Source: Rs1 sp029027825
GTDB taxonomy: Bacteria; Pseudomonadota; Gammaproteobacteria; Pseudomonadales; Balneatricaceae
Length of the DNA stretch: 64,000 nt
NCBI GenBank assembly: GCA_029027825.1
Contig: CP093399.1
Location: forward strand, 3,534,001-3,598,000
Direction of reading: 5' to 3'
The position numbers were made by a program, and so were the translations under genes. The stretch's first letter is position 1, and each line of letters opens with the position of its first letter. The notes under the pieces were generated by a model that saw only the letters and a list, made by a program, of their open reading frames with translations, ran no database searches and was not told where the DNA came from. Positions 44,341 to 52,771 of this stretch are shown here, one piece after another.

Positions 44341-45258
44341 ATGCAGAATTTTAAAGCGTTTTTGCAAACTTTACCATTGGGCATAGTAGGCCTGGCATTT
44401 GGAATTTGCAGCTTAGGCTGGAATTGGGCAGCATTTTACCCGCAACTGGGCACAGTACAAATCTTTGCTGCACTAATCGCCGTCTCTATGATTATTCTGG
44501 TGCTGATCAAACTAATCTGCTCGAGCACTAGCTTTTGGCAGCAACTTACCGATCCTGGCACCGGCCCGCTGCTGTCTATTATTCCGATGAGCTTAATGCT
44601 CGCCAGCCTCAATCTACCGATAAGCGGCGCCCAGTGGCTTTGGGGCATAGCTGTGACAGCTCAACTGCTACTATTATTGGGATTTACCATCAGCCGCATG
44701 CAGAATTTTCGCCTAGAAAAGTTATCCCCGACTTGGTTTATCCCCACAGTTGGCATAGCCGTCGCACCACTAACCAACCCAAACCTGAATACTAGCTTGT
44801 TTGATCTGTTGATTTTGGCAATAGCCATCACCGCCTATTTTATATTACTGCCGCTAATGATATATCGACTACTGTGCAAAGCCCCATTGGCCAGAGAAAG
44901 CCTGCCGGCCCTGGCGCTATTTTCTGCCCCACCAAATCTTTGCTTAGTCGGCTATCTAACACTGTATCCGACACCGAATATTTGGTTTAGTACGCTATTG
45001 ATAAGCTTGGCTATCACTATGACCCTGTTTAGTTATAGCACTATTATAAAACAGCGCCAGCATGCTTTTAGCCCCGCTATTTCAGCCTTTACCTTCCCTT
45101 TGGTGATCGGCGCTGCGGCGATGCGTAGCAGTTCAGAGCTTTTCGATGAGCAAATTTTATACAGTGGCTTATTCTCTACATTAGCATATCTACAGTTACT
45201 GCTAGCCAGCGGCATAGTACTCTGGGTTAGCTATCGATATGCAAGACACTACTCTTGA
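44341..45258 (+). CDS. TDT/SLAC1-type membrane transporter
   Basis: The 305-residue protein has about ten membrane segments and resembles the tellurite-resistance/dicarboxylate transporter (TDT, TehA-like) family, with LPLGIVGLAFGICSLGWNWA at the start and WFIPTVGIAVAPL in the middle. TehA proteins are anion channels; the substrate is unknown. The stop codon (45256-45258) lies inside a copy of the MITE family A repeat, so the last residues may have been set by that insertion. Confidence 0.75.
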   Translation: MQNFKAFLQTLPLGIVGLAFGICSLGWNWAAFYPQLGTVQIFAALIAVSMIILVLIKLICSSTSFWQQLTDPGTGPLLSIIPMSLMLASLNLPISGAQWLWGIAVTAQLLLLLGFTISRMQNFRLEKLSPTWFIPTVGIAVAPLTNPNLNTSLFDLLILAIAITAYFILLPLMIYRLLCKAPLARESLPALALFSAPPNLCLVGYLTLYPTPNIWFSTLLISLAITMTLFSYSTIIKQRQHAFSPAISAFTFPLVIGAAAMRSSSELFDEQILYSGLFSTLAYLQLLLASGIVLWVSYRYARHYS

Positions 45259-45297
45259 ATCAGCGACTTCCAAGCAGCGCTCAACATAAGCTATTGA
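45255..45297. repeat. Partial copy of MITE family A overlapping a stop codon
   Basis: TTGAATCAGCGACTTCCAAG then CAGCGCTCAACATAAGCTAT TGA matches the left two thirds of the family consensus. The TGA within its first bases is the stop of the TDT transporter gene. Confidence 0.55.
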
Positions 45298-45322
45298 AAC
45301 TAAGCGCGCTGCAATCGACATT

Positions 45323-48067
45323 ATGGGCAATATAATCAGTATGAAAAACTTTATTATTGAGCGAGGTTTGTTGTTTTTAGTCTCTATACTACTGGTATAT
45401 TTAAGCTCTCTGGTTGTATCGACTAAGGAATTAAATAGCTCATTATTAGATCAACACTATAATAAAATTGAAAAAACTGCATCTGACACTCTAGCTGTCA
45501 TTGCTATAGATGATGACAGCATTGCCTATTATGAAAGCTGGCCATGGCCACGTAGTATTTATGCCGAAATCATCCAAAAACTGAATAATTACACTATAAA
45601 AAAATTAGCCTTTGATATAGATTTCAGCTCAAAATCTAGTGTAGTACAAGATCTGATTTTTTCTAAGTCACTTAAAACTGCTGATTACCCAATTGCATTA
45701 TCAGCCTATATCTCTGAATCAAACGGCCAACAGCCCACTCAAAACACACCTATCAACCAACTGGCTGAAAATGCAGCTATTGTTAATGCAAATGTAGCGA
45801 CTACTATTGCAGGGACCGTATACACATATAGCCCAACGGCGATTAATAGCCGTATCAGCATCGCCAGTTTTTTGGCCGACAGGGTTGATAAGCTCAAGCA
45901 AGACTTTTATATAGACTACAGCTACAACTTAGGTTCAATTCCGGTCTATTCAGTAAAAGATTTACTATTAAATAAAATTCCGCTGCCAGCATTGCGCAAC
46001 AAAAACATCCTGATAGGTGCCACATCCATAGCACTTGGCGATATGTTTAACATGCCGGTTAACGGCAGAAAATCTGGTGTTTTTGTCCATGCTCTGGCCT
46101 ATGAAACAGCTATTAGAGGGCAGCAATTCACTAAAACAACCAATATTCACCAAGCTCTAATCACGCTGATTGTTATTTTATTATTGATTGTTAGTTTTAA
46201 CAGAAGAAACTTTTTATTATTACTTATCTCTAGTATTAGTATTTTTTTAGCCTTGTATTTTTTCTCTATTTATCTACATCATTATCATTTTTTAATCACA
46301 GAGCTAGCCAGTAGTTTTATTAGTTTAATCACCACCACTGTATTCTTATTTTTATATGCGTTTTACATCAGAACAAGGTCTTTTTATAGGCAATTAAATA
46401 TAAAAAATTATCATAAAACCATATCAGATCAACTGATAAAGAGCAGTTCTCATGGAATAATTGTAACTAACAGATCCGGCGACATCTTAATTATTAACAA
46501 TACTGCAAAAAATATATTTTCCCTCGAGTCCAGTAACTCAAACATAAGGCACTTCTTTGAACGAGGTCTACAATTAATTGCGGCATGTAGCACTAGCGGC
46601 CAACAAAAAACTAGTTATCATAAAATCAGACATGTGAATAGTAAGGGCATTACATTTGATTTAGAGGTATTTGTCGACAAGAGCTACTATACCTTTAATA
46701 AGATGCAGGGCATTTTTAAAAAAAATCACGAGCTGTACAACATTATAATTATCGATGAGACAGAAAAAAATCAAGCGCTTGAAGACTTTAGTCGTTCGAA
46801 AATAGAGTTATTAGATATAAAATATAATGATCCACTGACCAAAATTGCCAACCGCTATAGCTTTGATAGTTATTTAAAAAAGAGCCTAGAAAAAGAGCAT
46901 GCGGAGCAGTTATCGGTAGTTTTACTCAGCTTAGATTCACTTCAGGATATTAATTTCATCTACGGAGGATTGATCGGCGATAGCATTATTTGCCAAGTTG
47001 CTGGTCAATTAGCCTGCAGTGTTGGGGAGAATGGCAAAGTATTTACATTTTCCAGAGAAACATTTGCCATCGTGTATAACGGTTTATCCGAAGCTCAAGT
47101 TCTGCGCAATATGCAGAAAAGTTTTTTCCTATTTACCAACCCTTTAAGCGTCGTTAACCAGCAGGTATTAATGTCTGTATCACTCGGTATGGCTATGGCA
47201 CCAAAGCATGCTCACACCCCCTCTCTTTTAACTTCCTGTGCAGAGACAGCACTCAATCATGCGCACACTAGCCAAGCTAAGAACTATGCTATCTATGATG
47301 AAAAGTTAGCCGTACGGCTCAAGCAACGGACTGCGCTAAAAAATGAATTGCGCAGGGCTATCAACAATAGAGAATTTTTACTGCACTACCAACCACAACA
47401 TTGTTTAGCCAATGGAACTCTAGTCGGTTTAGAAGGCTTACTGCGCTGGAATGACCCAGTGCATGGCTTGCGCTATCCAGATGAGTTTATCGAGGCCGCT
47501 GAAGAATTTGGCTTTATGGGTGAGATTGGTGAACTAGTGCTGTCTTTGGGCTGTAATGACGGCGCGCAACTGCCTGAGCATATAAAAATTGCCCTAAATG
47601 TTTCTCCAGTACAATTTTTAGAATCTGATGTTGCGGAACTTTGTGAAATTTATTTACATAAATCAGGACTAGCACCACACCGGCTAGAATTAGAAATAAC
47701 TGAAAGCATGCTTATGGAGGATATTGGACGAGTTTGCGAGATTTTACAGCTAATTAAAAACCTCGGGGTGAGCATTGCCATGGATGACTTTGGCACCGGA
47801 TACTCCAGCCTGCAATACTTAACTCAGCTGCCTTTCGACAAGTTAAAAATAGACCGGTCCTTTTCCATGAAAATCGGCCTCTCTCAACAAGATGACGACA
47901 TTATTATTTCAATTATTCAATTGGGTAGAGCTGCAAATAAAACTATTTTAGCAGAGGGGATTGAAAGCGAGCGATCAGTCAATTTTTTAAAGGCTCATGG
48001 CTGCGAAATGGGCCAGGGATATTTTTTCGGTAAACCACAGCCCTTAGCTTATTTTTTGAAAAACTGA
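45323..48067 (+). CDS. CHASE2-GGDEF-EAL membrane protein, probable c-di-GMP phosphodiesterase
   Basis: The 914-residue protein has an N-terminal membrane segment, a periplasmic CHASE2 sensor (about 40-270: SLLDQHYNKIEKT, DDDSIAYYESWPWPR, AFDIDFSSKS, NKNILIGATSIALGDMFNMP), three further membrane segments (about 275-355), a PAS-like region (about 370-485), a GGDEF domain and an EAL domain. The GGDEF signature reads SRETF (about residue 577), so diguanylate cyclase activity is not expected. The EAL domain keeps E in LEGLLRW (EGL for EAL), NVSPVQF, LEITESMLMED, AMDDFGTGYSSLQYL, KIDRSF and AEGIE, so it may hydrolyse c-di-GMP. It faces a FecR-domain gene. Confidence 0.92.
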   Translation: MGNIISMKNFIIERGLLFLVSILLVYLSSLVVSTKELNSSLLDQHYNKIEKTASDTLAVIAIDDDSIAYYESWPWPRSIYAEIIQKLNNYTIKKLAFDIDFSSKSSVVQDLIFSKSLKTADYPIALSAYISESNGQQPTQNTPINQLAENAAIVNANVATTIAGTVYTYSPTAINSRISIASFLADRVDKLKQDFYIDYSYNLGSIPVYSVKDLLLNKIPLPALRNKNILIGATSIALGDMFNMPVNGRKSGVFVHALAYETAIRGQQFTKTTNIHQALITLIVILLLIVSFNRRNFLLLLISSISIFLALYFFSIYLHHYHFLITELASSFISLITTTVFLFLYAFYIRTRSFYRQLNIKNYHKTISDQLIKSSSHGIIVTNRSGDILIINNTAKNIFSLESSNSNIRHFFERGLQLIAACSTSGQQKTSYHKIRHVNSKGITFDLEVFVDKSYYTFNKMQGIFKKNHELYNIIIIDETEKNQALEDFSRSKIELLDIKYNDPLTKIANRYSFDSYLKKSLEKEHAEQLSVVLLSLDSLQDINFIYGGLIGDSIICQVAGQLACSVGENGKVFTFSRETFAIVYNGLSEAQVLRNMQKSFFLFTNPLSVVNQQVLMSVSLGMAMAPKHAHTPSLLTSCAETALNHAHTSQAKNYAIYDEKLAVRLKQRTALKNELRRAINNREFLLHYQPQHCLANGTLVGLEGLLRWNDPVHGLRYPDEFIEAAEEFGFMGEIGELVLSLGCNDGAQLPEHIKIALNVSPVQFLESDVAELCEIYLHKSGLAPHRLELEITESMLMEDIGRVCEILQLIKNLGVSIAMDDFGTGYSSLQYLTQLPFDKLKIDRSFSMKIGLSQQDDDIIISIIQLGRAANKTILAEGIESERSVNFLKAHGCEMGQGYFFGKPQPLAYFLKN

Positions 48068-48122
48068 CCAGTGGCAACAACTCTCATCAAGGGAGGCTGC
48101 ATAATTTTATAGTATCTCTATC

Positions 48123-48174
48123 ACCTAGCAACACTTAGCATAAGCTATTGATTGACGTTGCAGTCACGAATTAA
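48123..48174. repeat. Partial copy of MITE family A
   Basis: TTAGCATAAGCTATTGATTG then ACGTTGCAGTCACGAATTA matches the right part of the family consensus (AGCGCAAGCTATTGATTCAC then TTTGAAGTCACGGATTCA). It lies between the converging EAL and FecR genes, almost touching the FecR stop. Confidence 0.55.
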
Positions 48175-48178
48175 AATG

Positions 48179-49744
48179 CTAATCATCTGTATGCTTGCCT
48201 TTGCCAGCAGATTTCTTGCCTTTATCCTTACCGCTGGATTTATCGCCACCGCCAGATTTCTTACCTTTATCTTTATCGCTGGACTTATCGCCACCGTCAG
48301 ATTTATTGTCTTTATCTTTGCCGCCGGATTTATCGCCACCGCCAGATTTCTTGCCTTTATCTTTGCCGCCGGATTTATCGCCACCACCAGATTTCTTGCC
48401 TTTATCTTTGCCGCCGGATTTATCGCCACCACCAGATTTCTTGCCTTTATCTTTGCCGCCGGATTTATCGCCACCACCAGATTTCTTGGCTTTATCTTTG
48501 CCGCCGGATTTATCGTCACGGTCAGACTTCTTGCCTTGATCTTTATCATCGGCTTTGTCGTCACGGTCGGACTTCTTGCCTTGATCTTTATCATCGGCTT
48601 TGTCGTCACGGTCGGACTTCTTGCCTTGATCTTTATCATCGGCTTTGTCGTCACGGTCGGACTTCTTGCCTTGATCTTTATCATCGGCTTTGTCGTCACG
48701 GTCGGACTTCTTGCCTTGATCTTTATCATCGGCTTTGTCGTCACGGTCGGACTTCTTGCCTTGATCTTTATCATCGGTTTTGTCGTCACGGTCGGACTTC
48801 TTGCCTTTATCTTTATCTTTATCAGCAGACTTATCGTCACCGCCAGATTTCTTGCCTTTTACTTCCCTAACAACAGGGTCACTTCTGTCAACGTTGGCCC
48901 CCTCTTTTACAACGACTGTGTTGGCACCACTAGCATTAAGCTGATCCTCCCCGACGGGTGTATCGCTACTACTTACCTCTATATCAGCGGCACTAGTAGA
49001 GGCTTCAGCTTCGCTCTCAGGTAGCTCTTCTACACTTTTATTTTTTACTTTTTTGGGGGAGGCGGGAATAACTTCTTTGATTGGAGCTGCACTATCTTGT
49101 GCTGCTATATCTATTTGTGACAAATACGCTGCGGCGAGCGCCTGGACATCTTCGGCATAGTGCTTATTGAGATTTTTAACATTTTTTGACTTGCTTACTG
49201 CTATGCTTTTTTTAGTTTGTCTACTAACAGCTACCTGCTCCCCTGCGCGAACATCGACGGCGGATTTTCGATCGTCTTTAGCGATGTTTACCACCCCTTC
49301 AAAAACCTGAAGCCGAAAATTTCGCTCATCAACCTGGGTCGAAAACGTCGTCCCTTTTACAATCGCTGCACCGTAGCGCGTCTCAACCTTAAAATGCTGC
49401 CTGTTTTTCTTCTTCGCTGAGAAGAGTACGGTTCCCAGTGTTTGAAAGAAGTATGTATCAGCACCTGAATTGCGAAGTTTAGGCAGAATAAGCTCGCTAT
49501 TTGCTTGAATAATAAACGACTCTTTATCCCGAATCAGTGACGCTCGACTATTGGCACTAGTGCGAAGAATATCGCCAGCGGAGAAAGTATCGTTTAGTTG
49601 TGCCCACTTTGCGGCGTAGCCGGAATGAGTAATAGATACCCGTCCCTGCAGCTCAATAATTTTCCAACTTTTCTCACTACCAAGTGTTAATGCACTGCTC
49701 AACAGCAACACTAAACTCAAGAAAAACATCAATGATTTGTTCAT
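48179..49744 (-). CDS. Secreted FecR-domain protein with a long charged tandem-repeat tail
   Basis: The product (521 residues from the ATG at 49742-49744, with AAGGG 8 bases upstream) has a signal peptide (SLMFFLSLVLLLSSALTLGS), a LysM/FecR-type N region (WKIIELQGRVSITHSGYAAK, GDILRTSANSRASLI) and a FecR domain with VETRYGAAIVKGTTFSTQVD and LQVFEGVVNIA. After a linker, about 40% of the protein is a 15-residue repeat rich in Asp, Lys, Gly and Ser (DQGKKSDRDDKADDK and GGKDKGKKSGGGDKS types). FecR domains of this kind often accompany CHASE2 sensor proteins, as here. The tail is likely disordered; its role is unknown. Confidence 0.85.
   Translation of the reverse strand: MNKSLMFFLSLVLLLSSALTLGSEKSWKIIELQGRVSITHSGYAAKWAQLNDTFSAGDILRTSANSRASLIRDKESFIIQANSELILPKLRNSGADTYFFQTLGTVLFSAKKKNRQHFKVETRYGAAIVKGTTFSTQVDERNFRLQVFEGVVNIAKDDRKSAVDVRAGEQVAVSRQTKKSIAVSKSKNVKNLNKHYAEDVQALAAAYLSQIDIAAQDSAAPIKEVIPASPKKVKNKSVEELPESEAEASTSAADIEVSSSDTPVGEDQLNASGANTVVVKEGANVDRSDPVVREVKGKKSGGDDKSADKDKDKGKKSDRDDKTDDKDQGKKSDRDDKADDKDQGKKSDRDDKADDKDQGKKSDRDDKADDKDQGKKSDRDDKADDKDQGKKSDRDDKADDKDQGKKSDRDDKSGGKDKAKKSGGGDKSGGKDKGKKSGGGDKSGGKDKGKKSGGGDKSGGKDKGKKSGGGDKSGGKDKDNKSDGGDKSSDKDKGKKSGGGDKSSGKDKGKKSAGKGKHTDD
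48200..48850. repeat. 45-bp tandem repeat array within the FecR-domain gene
   Basis: The word GCCACC/GTCACG recurs in 45-base register at 48245, 48290, 48335, 48380, 48425, 48470, 48515, 48560, 48605, 48650, 48695, 48740 and 48785, then shifts by 6 bases. Units from 48515 to 48829 are almost identical (GTCACGGTCGGACTTCTTGC then CTTGATCTTTATCATCGGCT TTGTC), while the lower-coordinate units are a diverged subtype. The array keeps the frame of the FecR protein, so copy number can change without frameshift. Confidence 0.93.
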
Positions 49745-50127
49745 GCACAGCCCTTTAATACCCATATACTGATATTAGTAATTTAACTTATTTGTTGAAA
49801 CCTTTACATAACTTACCCAGAGGGCATGACAACTGTACTCGGTAATATGGCGTTAAAAACCGGCTCAATATGCTCATTTACACCAGTAAACCCATTAAAG
49901 AAGAGCACACTGTACCCAAAGTGAGGGGCGTACTAACTTCGCTATCTCGCCGGTTTTTGCCTTGTTTTACCTTCACTCGCAACGTTATGCAGATATACCT
50001 TAGTTACAGCTCAACCTGTAACTATAACATAATCTATGGAATATAGCAGTAAGACAGCACTGGGCACTGTTTATAACGCAGCATCACGCGCTATTAAAAC
50101 AACCTAGCGGACTGATTTCGCAGTGCG
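49745..50127. other. Gap between hisF and the FecR gene
   Basis: About 380 bases without a gene. It contains a degraded palindromic element at about 49830-49993 and the probable FecR-gene promoter. Confidence 0.5.
49830..49993. repeat. Degraded long copy of palindromic element family B
   Basis: AAAAACCGGC (49855-49864) and GCCGGTTTTT (49949-49958) form a perfect 10-bp inverted repeat 84 bases apart. The outer parts ACTCGGTAATA (49837-49847) and AACGTTATGCAGA (49981-49993) are shared with the short palindrome at 57059-57109, suggesting the latter is an internal-deletion form. Confidence 0.6.
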
Positions 50128-50901
50128 CTACTCTCTTATCTCAATCCCCTGCGCCTGCATAAAGGCCTTAGCTTCGGGAATAGTGTATTCACCAAAGTGG
50201 AATATCGATGCTGCGAGCACCGCATCGGCGCCACCTTGTTTCACACCATCTACTAAATGTTGTAACTCACCGACTCCGCCAGATGCAATAACTGGGATAT
50301 TAATCGCCTCAGTAATCGCTTTAGTTACGCCTAAATCGTAACCATTTTTCACTCCGTCTTGATCCATCGAGGTCAACAGAATCTCACCCGCTCCGTATTC
50401 AGCCATTTTAATCGCCCAGTGTATGGCGTCTATTCCGGTGGCTTTACGTCCTCCGTGGGTGAAAATTTCCCAACGGTTGGGCTCAGTTGCTGTCGATACT
50501 TTCTTGGCATCAATCGCCACCACAATACACTGCGCACCAAAACGCTGAGCAGCCTCGCGCACAAAATCAGGGTTGTAAATCGCGGCGCTATTGATCGCCA
50601 CTTTATCAGCCCCGGCATTTAACATAGCGCGAATATCGTCACAGCAGCGAATGCCACCACCGACGGTCAAAGGAATAAACACTTGTGCGGCCATGTTCTC
50701 TACAGTGTGCACCATAGTATCGCGACCTTCATGAGTGGCAGTGATATCCAGGAAAGTAATCTCGTCGGCACCTTGTTCATTGTAGCGTTTAGCGACTTCA
50801 ACAGGGTCTCCTGCGTCACGAATATCTAAAAATTTAACCCCTTTAACAACTCGGCCATTTTCTACATCAAGACAGGGGATGATACGTTTTGCTAATGCCA
50901 T
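50128..50901 (-). CDS. hisF: Imidazole glycerol phosphate synthase subunit HisF
   Basis: HisF, with HisH, makes imidazole glycerol phosphate and AICAR in histidine synthesis. The 257-residue TIM barrel shows RIIPCLDVENGRVVKGVKFL, ADEITFLDITATHEGRD, PLTVGGGIRCCDDIRAMLNA, GADKVAINSAAI, VVAIDAKKV, GEILLTSMDQDGVKNGYDLG and PVIASGGVGEL. The catalytic Asp residues (CLD near residue 11 and SMDQDG) are present. A 62-base gap separates it from hisH; hisA, usually between them, is not there. Confidence 0.97.
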   Translation of the reverse strand: MALAKRIIPCLDVENGRVVKGVKFLDIRDAGDPVEVAKRYNEQGADEITFLDITATHEGRDTMVHTVENMAAQVFIPLTVGGGIRCCDDIRAMLNAGADKVAINSAAIYNPDFVREAAQRFGAQCIVVAIDAKKVSTATEPNRWEIFTHGGRKATGIDAIHWAIKMAEYGAGEILLTSMDQDGVKNGYDLGVTKAITEAINIPVIASGGVGELQHLVDGVKQGGADAVLAASIFHFGEYTIPEAKAFMQAQGIEIRE

Positions 50902-50963
50902 GGTTTTTTCGCTATGTTTAGTACACTGATTGGTAATAAGAGGCTGGGCTACTCTAAAAACAC

Positions 50964-51608
50964 TTAAAGAGTCCCGTCCCAGTTCAGAAAATTAGCCAGT
51001 AGCTGCAAACCCGCGGTATGACTTTTTTCGGGGTGAAACTGCACGCAAAAGCCGTTTTTATCACTTAATGCCACATCACAATTAACCCCGTAGTGACACT
51101 GACCAGCCACTTGCGCCTTATTGGCAACATCCACATAATAGCTGTGTACGAAGTAAAACCGACTGTGATCGGCTATATCTTGCCAAAGTGGATGATCGAT
51201 CGTTTGAACAACCCGATTCCAACCCATATGTGGTACTTTTAAGCGCTCACCCGCCTCTGTCATATTCGCGGCGAAATGCTTTACTTCACCGGAGTATACG
51301 CCTAAGCAGGTAGTGCCATCATTTTCTGCAGATCTGTCCATTAGCGCTTGGTAGCCAACACAAATCCCCAAAAATGGCTTGCCATCTGCCAAGGTTGAAG
51401 CCACTGCTTTATCAACCCCACACGCCAACATTTGCGCCACACAGTCACGTATTCCCCCGACACCGGGAAGAATAACCCTATCACTATTCGCGATAATTTC
51501 AGGGTCGCTAGTGACCCGTACTTGTACTCCTGGCTGTACTTGCTCTAATGCTTTCGCAACTGAGTGCAAGTTACCCATACCGTAATCAATAACGGCGACA
51601 GTGCTCAT
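50964..51608 (-). CDS. hisH: Imidazole glycerol phosphate synthase subunit HisH
   Basis: HisH is the glutaminase that feeds ammonia to HisF. The 214-residue class I amidotransferase shows VAVIDYGMGNLHSVAKALEQ, VILPGVGGIRDC, the nucleophile cysteine in PFLGICVGYQALMD, and the His/Glu pair in GFCVQFHPEKSHTAGLQLL. It begins 2 bases after the hisB stop. Confidence 0.97.
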   Translation of the reverse strand: MSTVAVIDYGMGNLHSVAKALEQVQPGVQVRVTSDPEIIANSDRVILPGVGGIRDCVAQMLACGVDKAVASTLADGKPFLGICVGYQALMDRSAENDGTTCLGVYSGEVKHFAANMTEAGERLKVPHMGWNRVVQTIDHPLWQDIADHSRFYFVHSYYVDVANKAQVAGQCHYGVNCDVALSDKNGFCVQFHPEKSHTAGLQLLANFLNWDGTL

Positions 51609-51610
51609 CG

Positions 51611-52204
51611 CTATAAACTTCCTTTAGTGGAGGGCATTAAATTTGGCGCTCTTTCATCGACACTTAACGCCATTCGTAGCGCGCGACCAAAAGCTTTAAA
51701 AATTGTTTCAGCTTGGTGGTGAGCATTAAAGCCTTTTATATTATCAATATGCAGTGTCACTCCAGCATGATTTGAAAAGCCTTGGAAAAACTCCCAAAAT
51801 AACTGAGTATCTAGCTTGCCGATACTACCCCGGGTAAACTCGCAGTTAAAAAACAGGCCCGGGCGACCGGAAAAATCAATAACAACTCGTGATAGTGCTT
51901 CATCTAAAGGAACATAAGCGTGGCCGTAGCGAATAATGCCGGTTTTATCGCCAACTGCTTGTTTAAAAGCTTGTCCTAAGGTAATACCGATGTCTTCTAC
52001 AGTGTGATGATCATCGATGTAAACGTCACCATTAGCTTCTATATCTATATCGATCAAGCCGTGACGGGCAATTTGATCCAGCATGTGCTCAAGAAAAGGT
52101 ACGCCAGTATCAGCTTGGAATTTACCAGTGCCATCTAAGTTTATAGTGACGGTAATTTGGGTTTCATTGGTTTCTCTATTAATTGTTGCCTTGCGCTCAG
52201 ACAT
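51611..52204 (-). CDS. hisB: Imidazoleglycerol-phosphate dehydratase
   Basis: HisB dehydrates imidazole glycerol phosphate. The 197-residue monofunctional enzyme shows TGVPFLEHMLDQIARHGLID, IDDHHTVEDIGITLGQA, the DHHTVED metal motif, and a second motif HHQAETIFKAFGRALRMA. It is the first gene of the hisB-hisH-hisF group. Confidence 0.97.
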   Translation of the reverse strand: MSERKATINRETNETQITVTINLDGTGKFQADTGVPFLEHMLDQIARHGLIDIDIEANGDVYIDDHHTVEDIGITLGQAFKQAVGDKTGIIRYGHAYVPLDEALSRVVIDFSGRPGLFFNCEFTRGSIGKLDTQLFWEFFQGFSNHAGVTLHIDNIKGFNAHHQAETIFKAFGRALRMALSVDERAPNLMPSTKGSL

Positions 52205-52771
52205 GCTGGCCTACCTTATATTAATTACACGGTTATGAGGGTCGATTATCACTGTGCCTAGCCGTTCCTATAAGATAAAACAACCGCTAACACTGCTCAT
52301 TTTGAGCTCAAGTATATAGCGAAGACAGATACTGTGATAGCCAAATTTGTGTATAACATTGCTGAAAAACAAGCAGTCTAGCTCCGCAAAACCTATCAAC
52401 TAACCACCCGAGTATTTAATAGCCAATTGAGTGGATCTAAAAGCGTGCTCAAGAGACAATATTAAGTAGCGCTTCCAATTGAGAATATAAGAATTTGCTC
52501 ATCCACAGGACCGCTGAGACTTGATCAGCGTCCAGTTAAGCGTAGCATATTTTTTCAGTACTATAGCAATACCAGCACCAAACACTTAGAACGAGGATTT
52601 TGCAGCCATGGATTCAGTAAACAAGCAGATTATTGGAAGCATTTTAGAAAAAGCCATGTCACAATAGCCGACAAATTTAAACAAAGCTCTATTCAACTTC
52701 TTATTCGCCAAAATGGCGGTTAGATGCAGAGTTTGCTCAACAGACAGACGCTTTATCAACAGGGAAAGTAA
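52205..52771. other. Divergent gap hisB/asmA-like
   Basis: A 567-base region without a supported gene. It must hold the promoters of hisB (leftward) and the AsmA-like gene (rightward). I see no clear promoter consensus, repeat or RNA structure. A 19-codon frame starting at 52608 is too short and unsupported. Confidence 0.4.

Noticed and set aside
48200..48850. CRISPR-like periodic array
   Set aside because: The units are directly abutting tandem repeats with no unique spacers, lie inside a coding frame, and no cas genes are present.
48145..49024. Long open frames on the plus strand (up to 290 codons) and other frames across the FecR repeat array
   Set aside because: They come from the 45-bp repeat, which stays open in several frames. 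The minus-strand frame has a signal peptide, a FecR domain and a ribosome binding site; the others have only repetitive hydrophobic or basic sequence.
52608..52667. 19-codon frame upstream of the AsmA-like gene as a leader peptide
   Set aside because: No attenuator structure or regulatory amino acid run is present and the ribosome binding site is weak.
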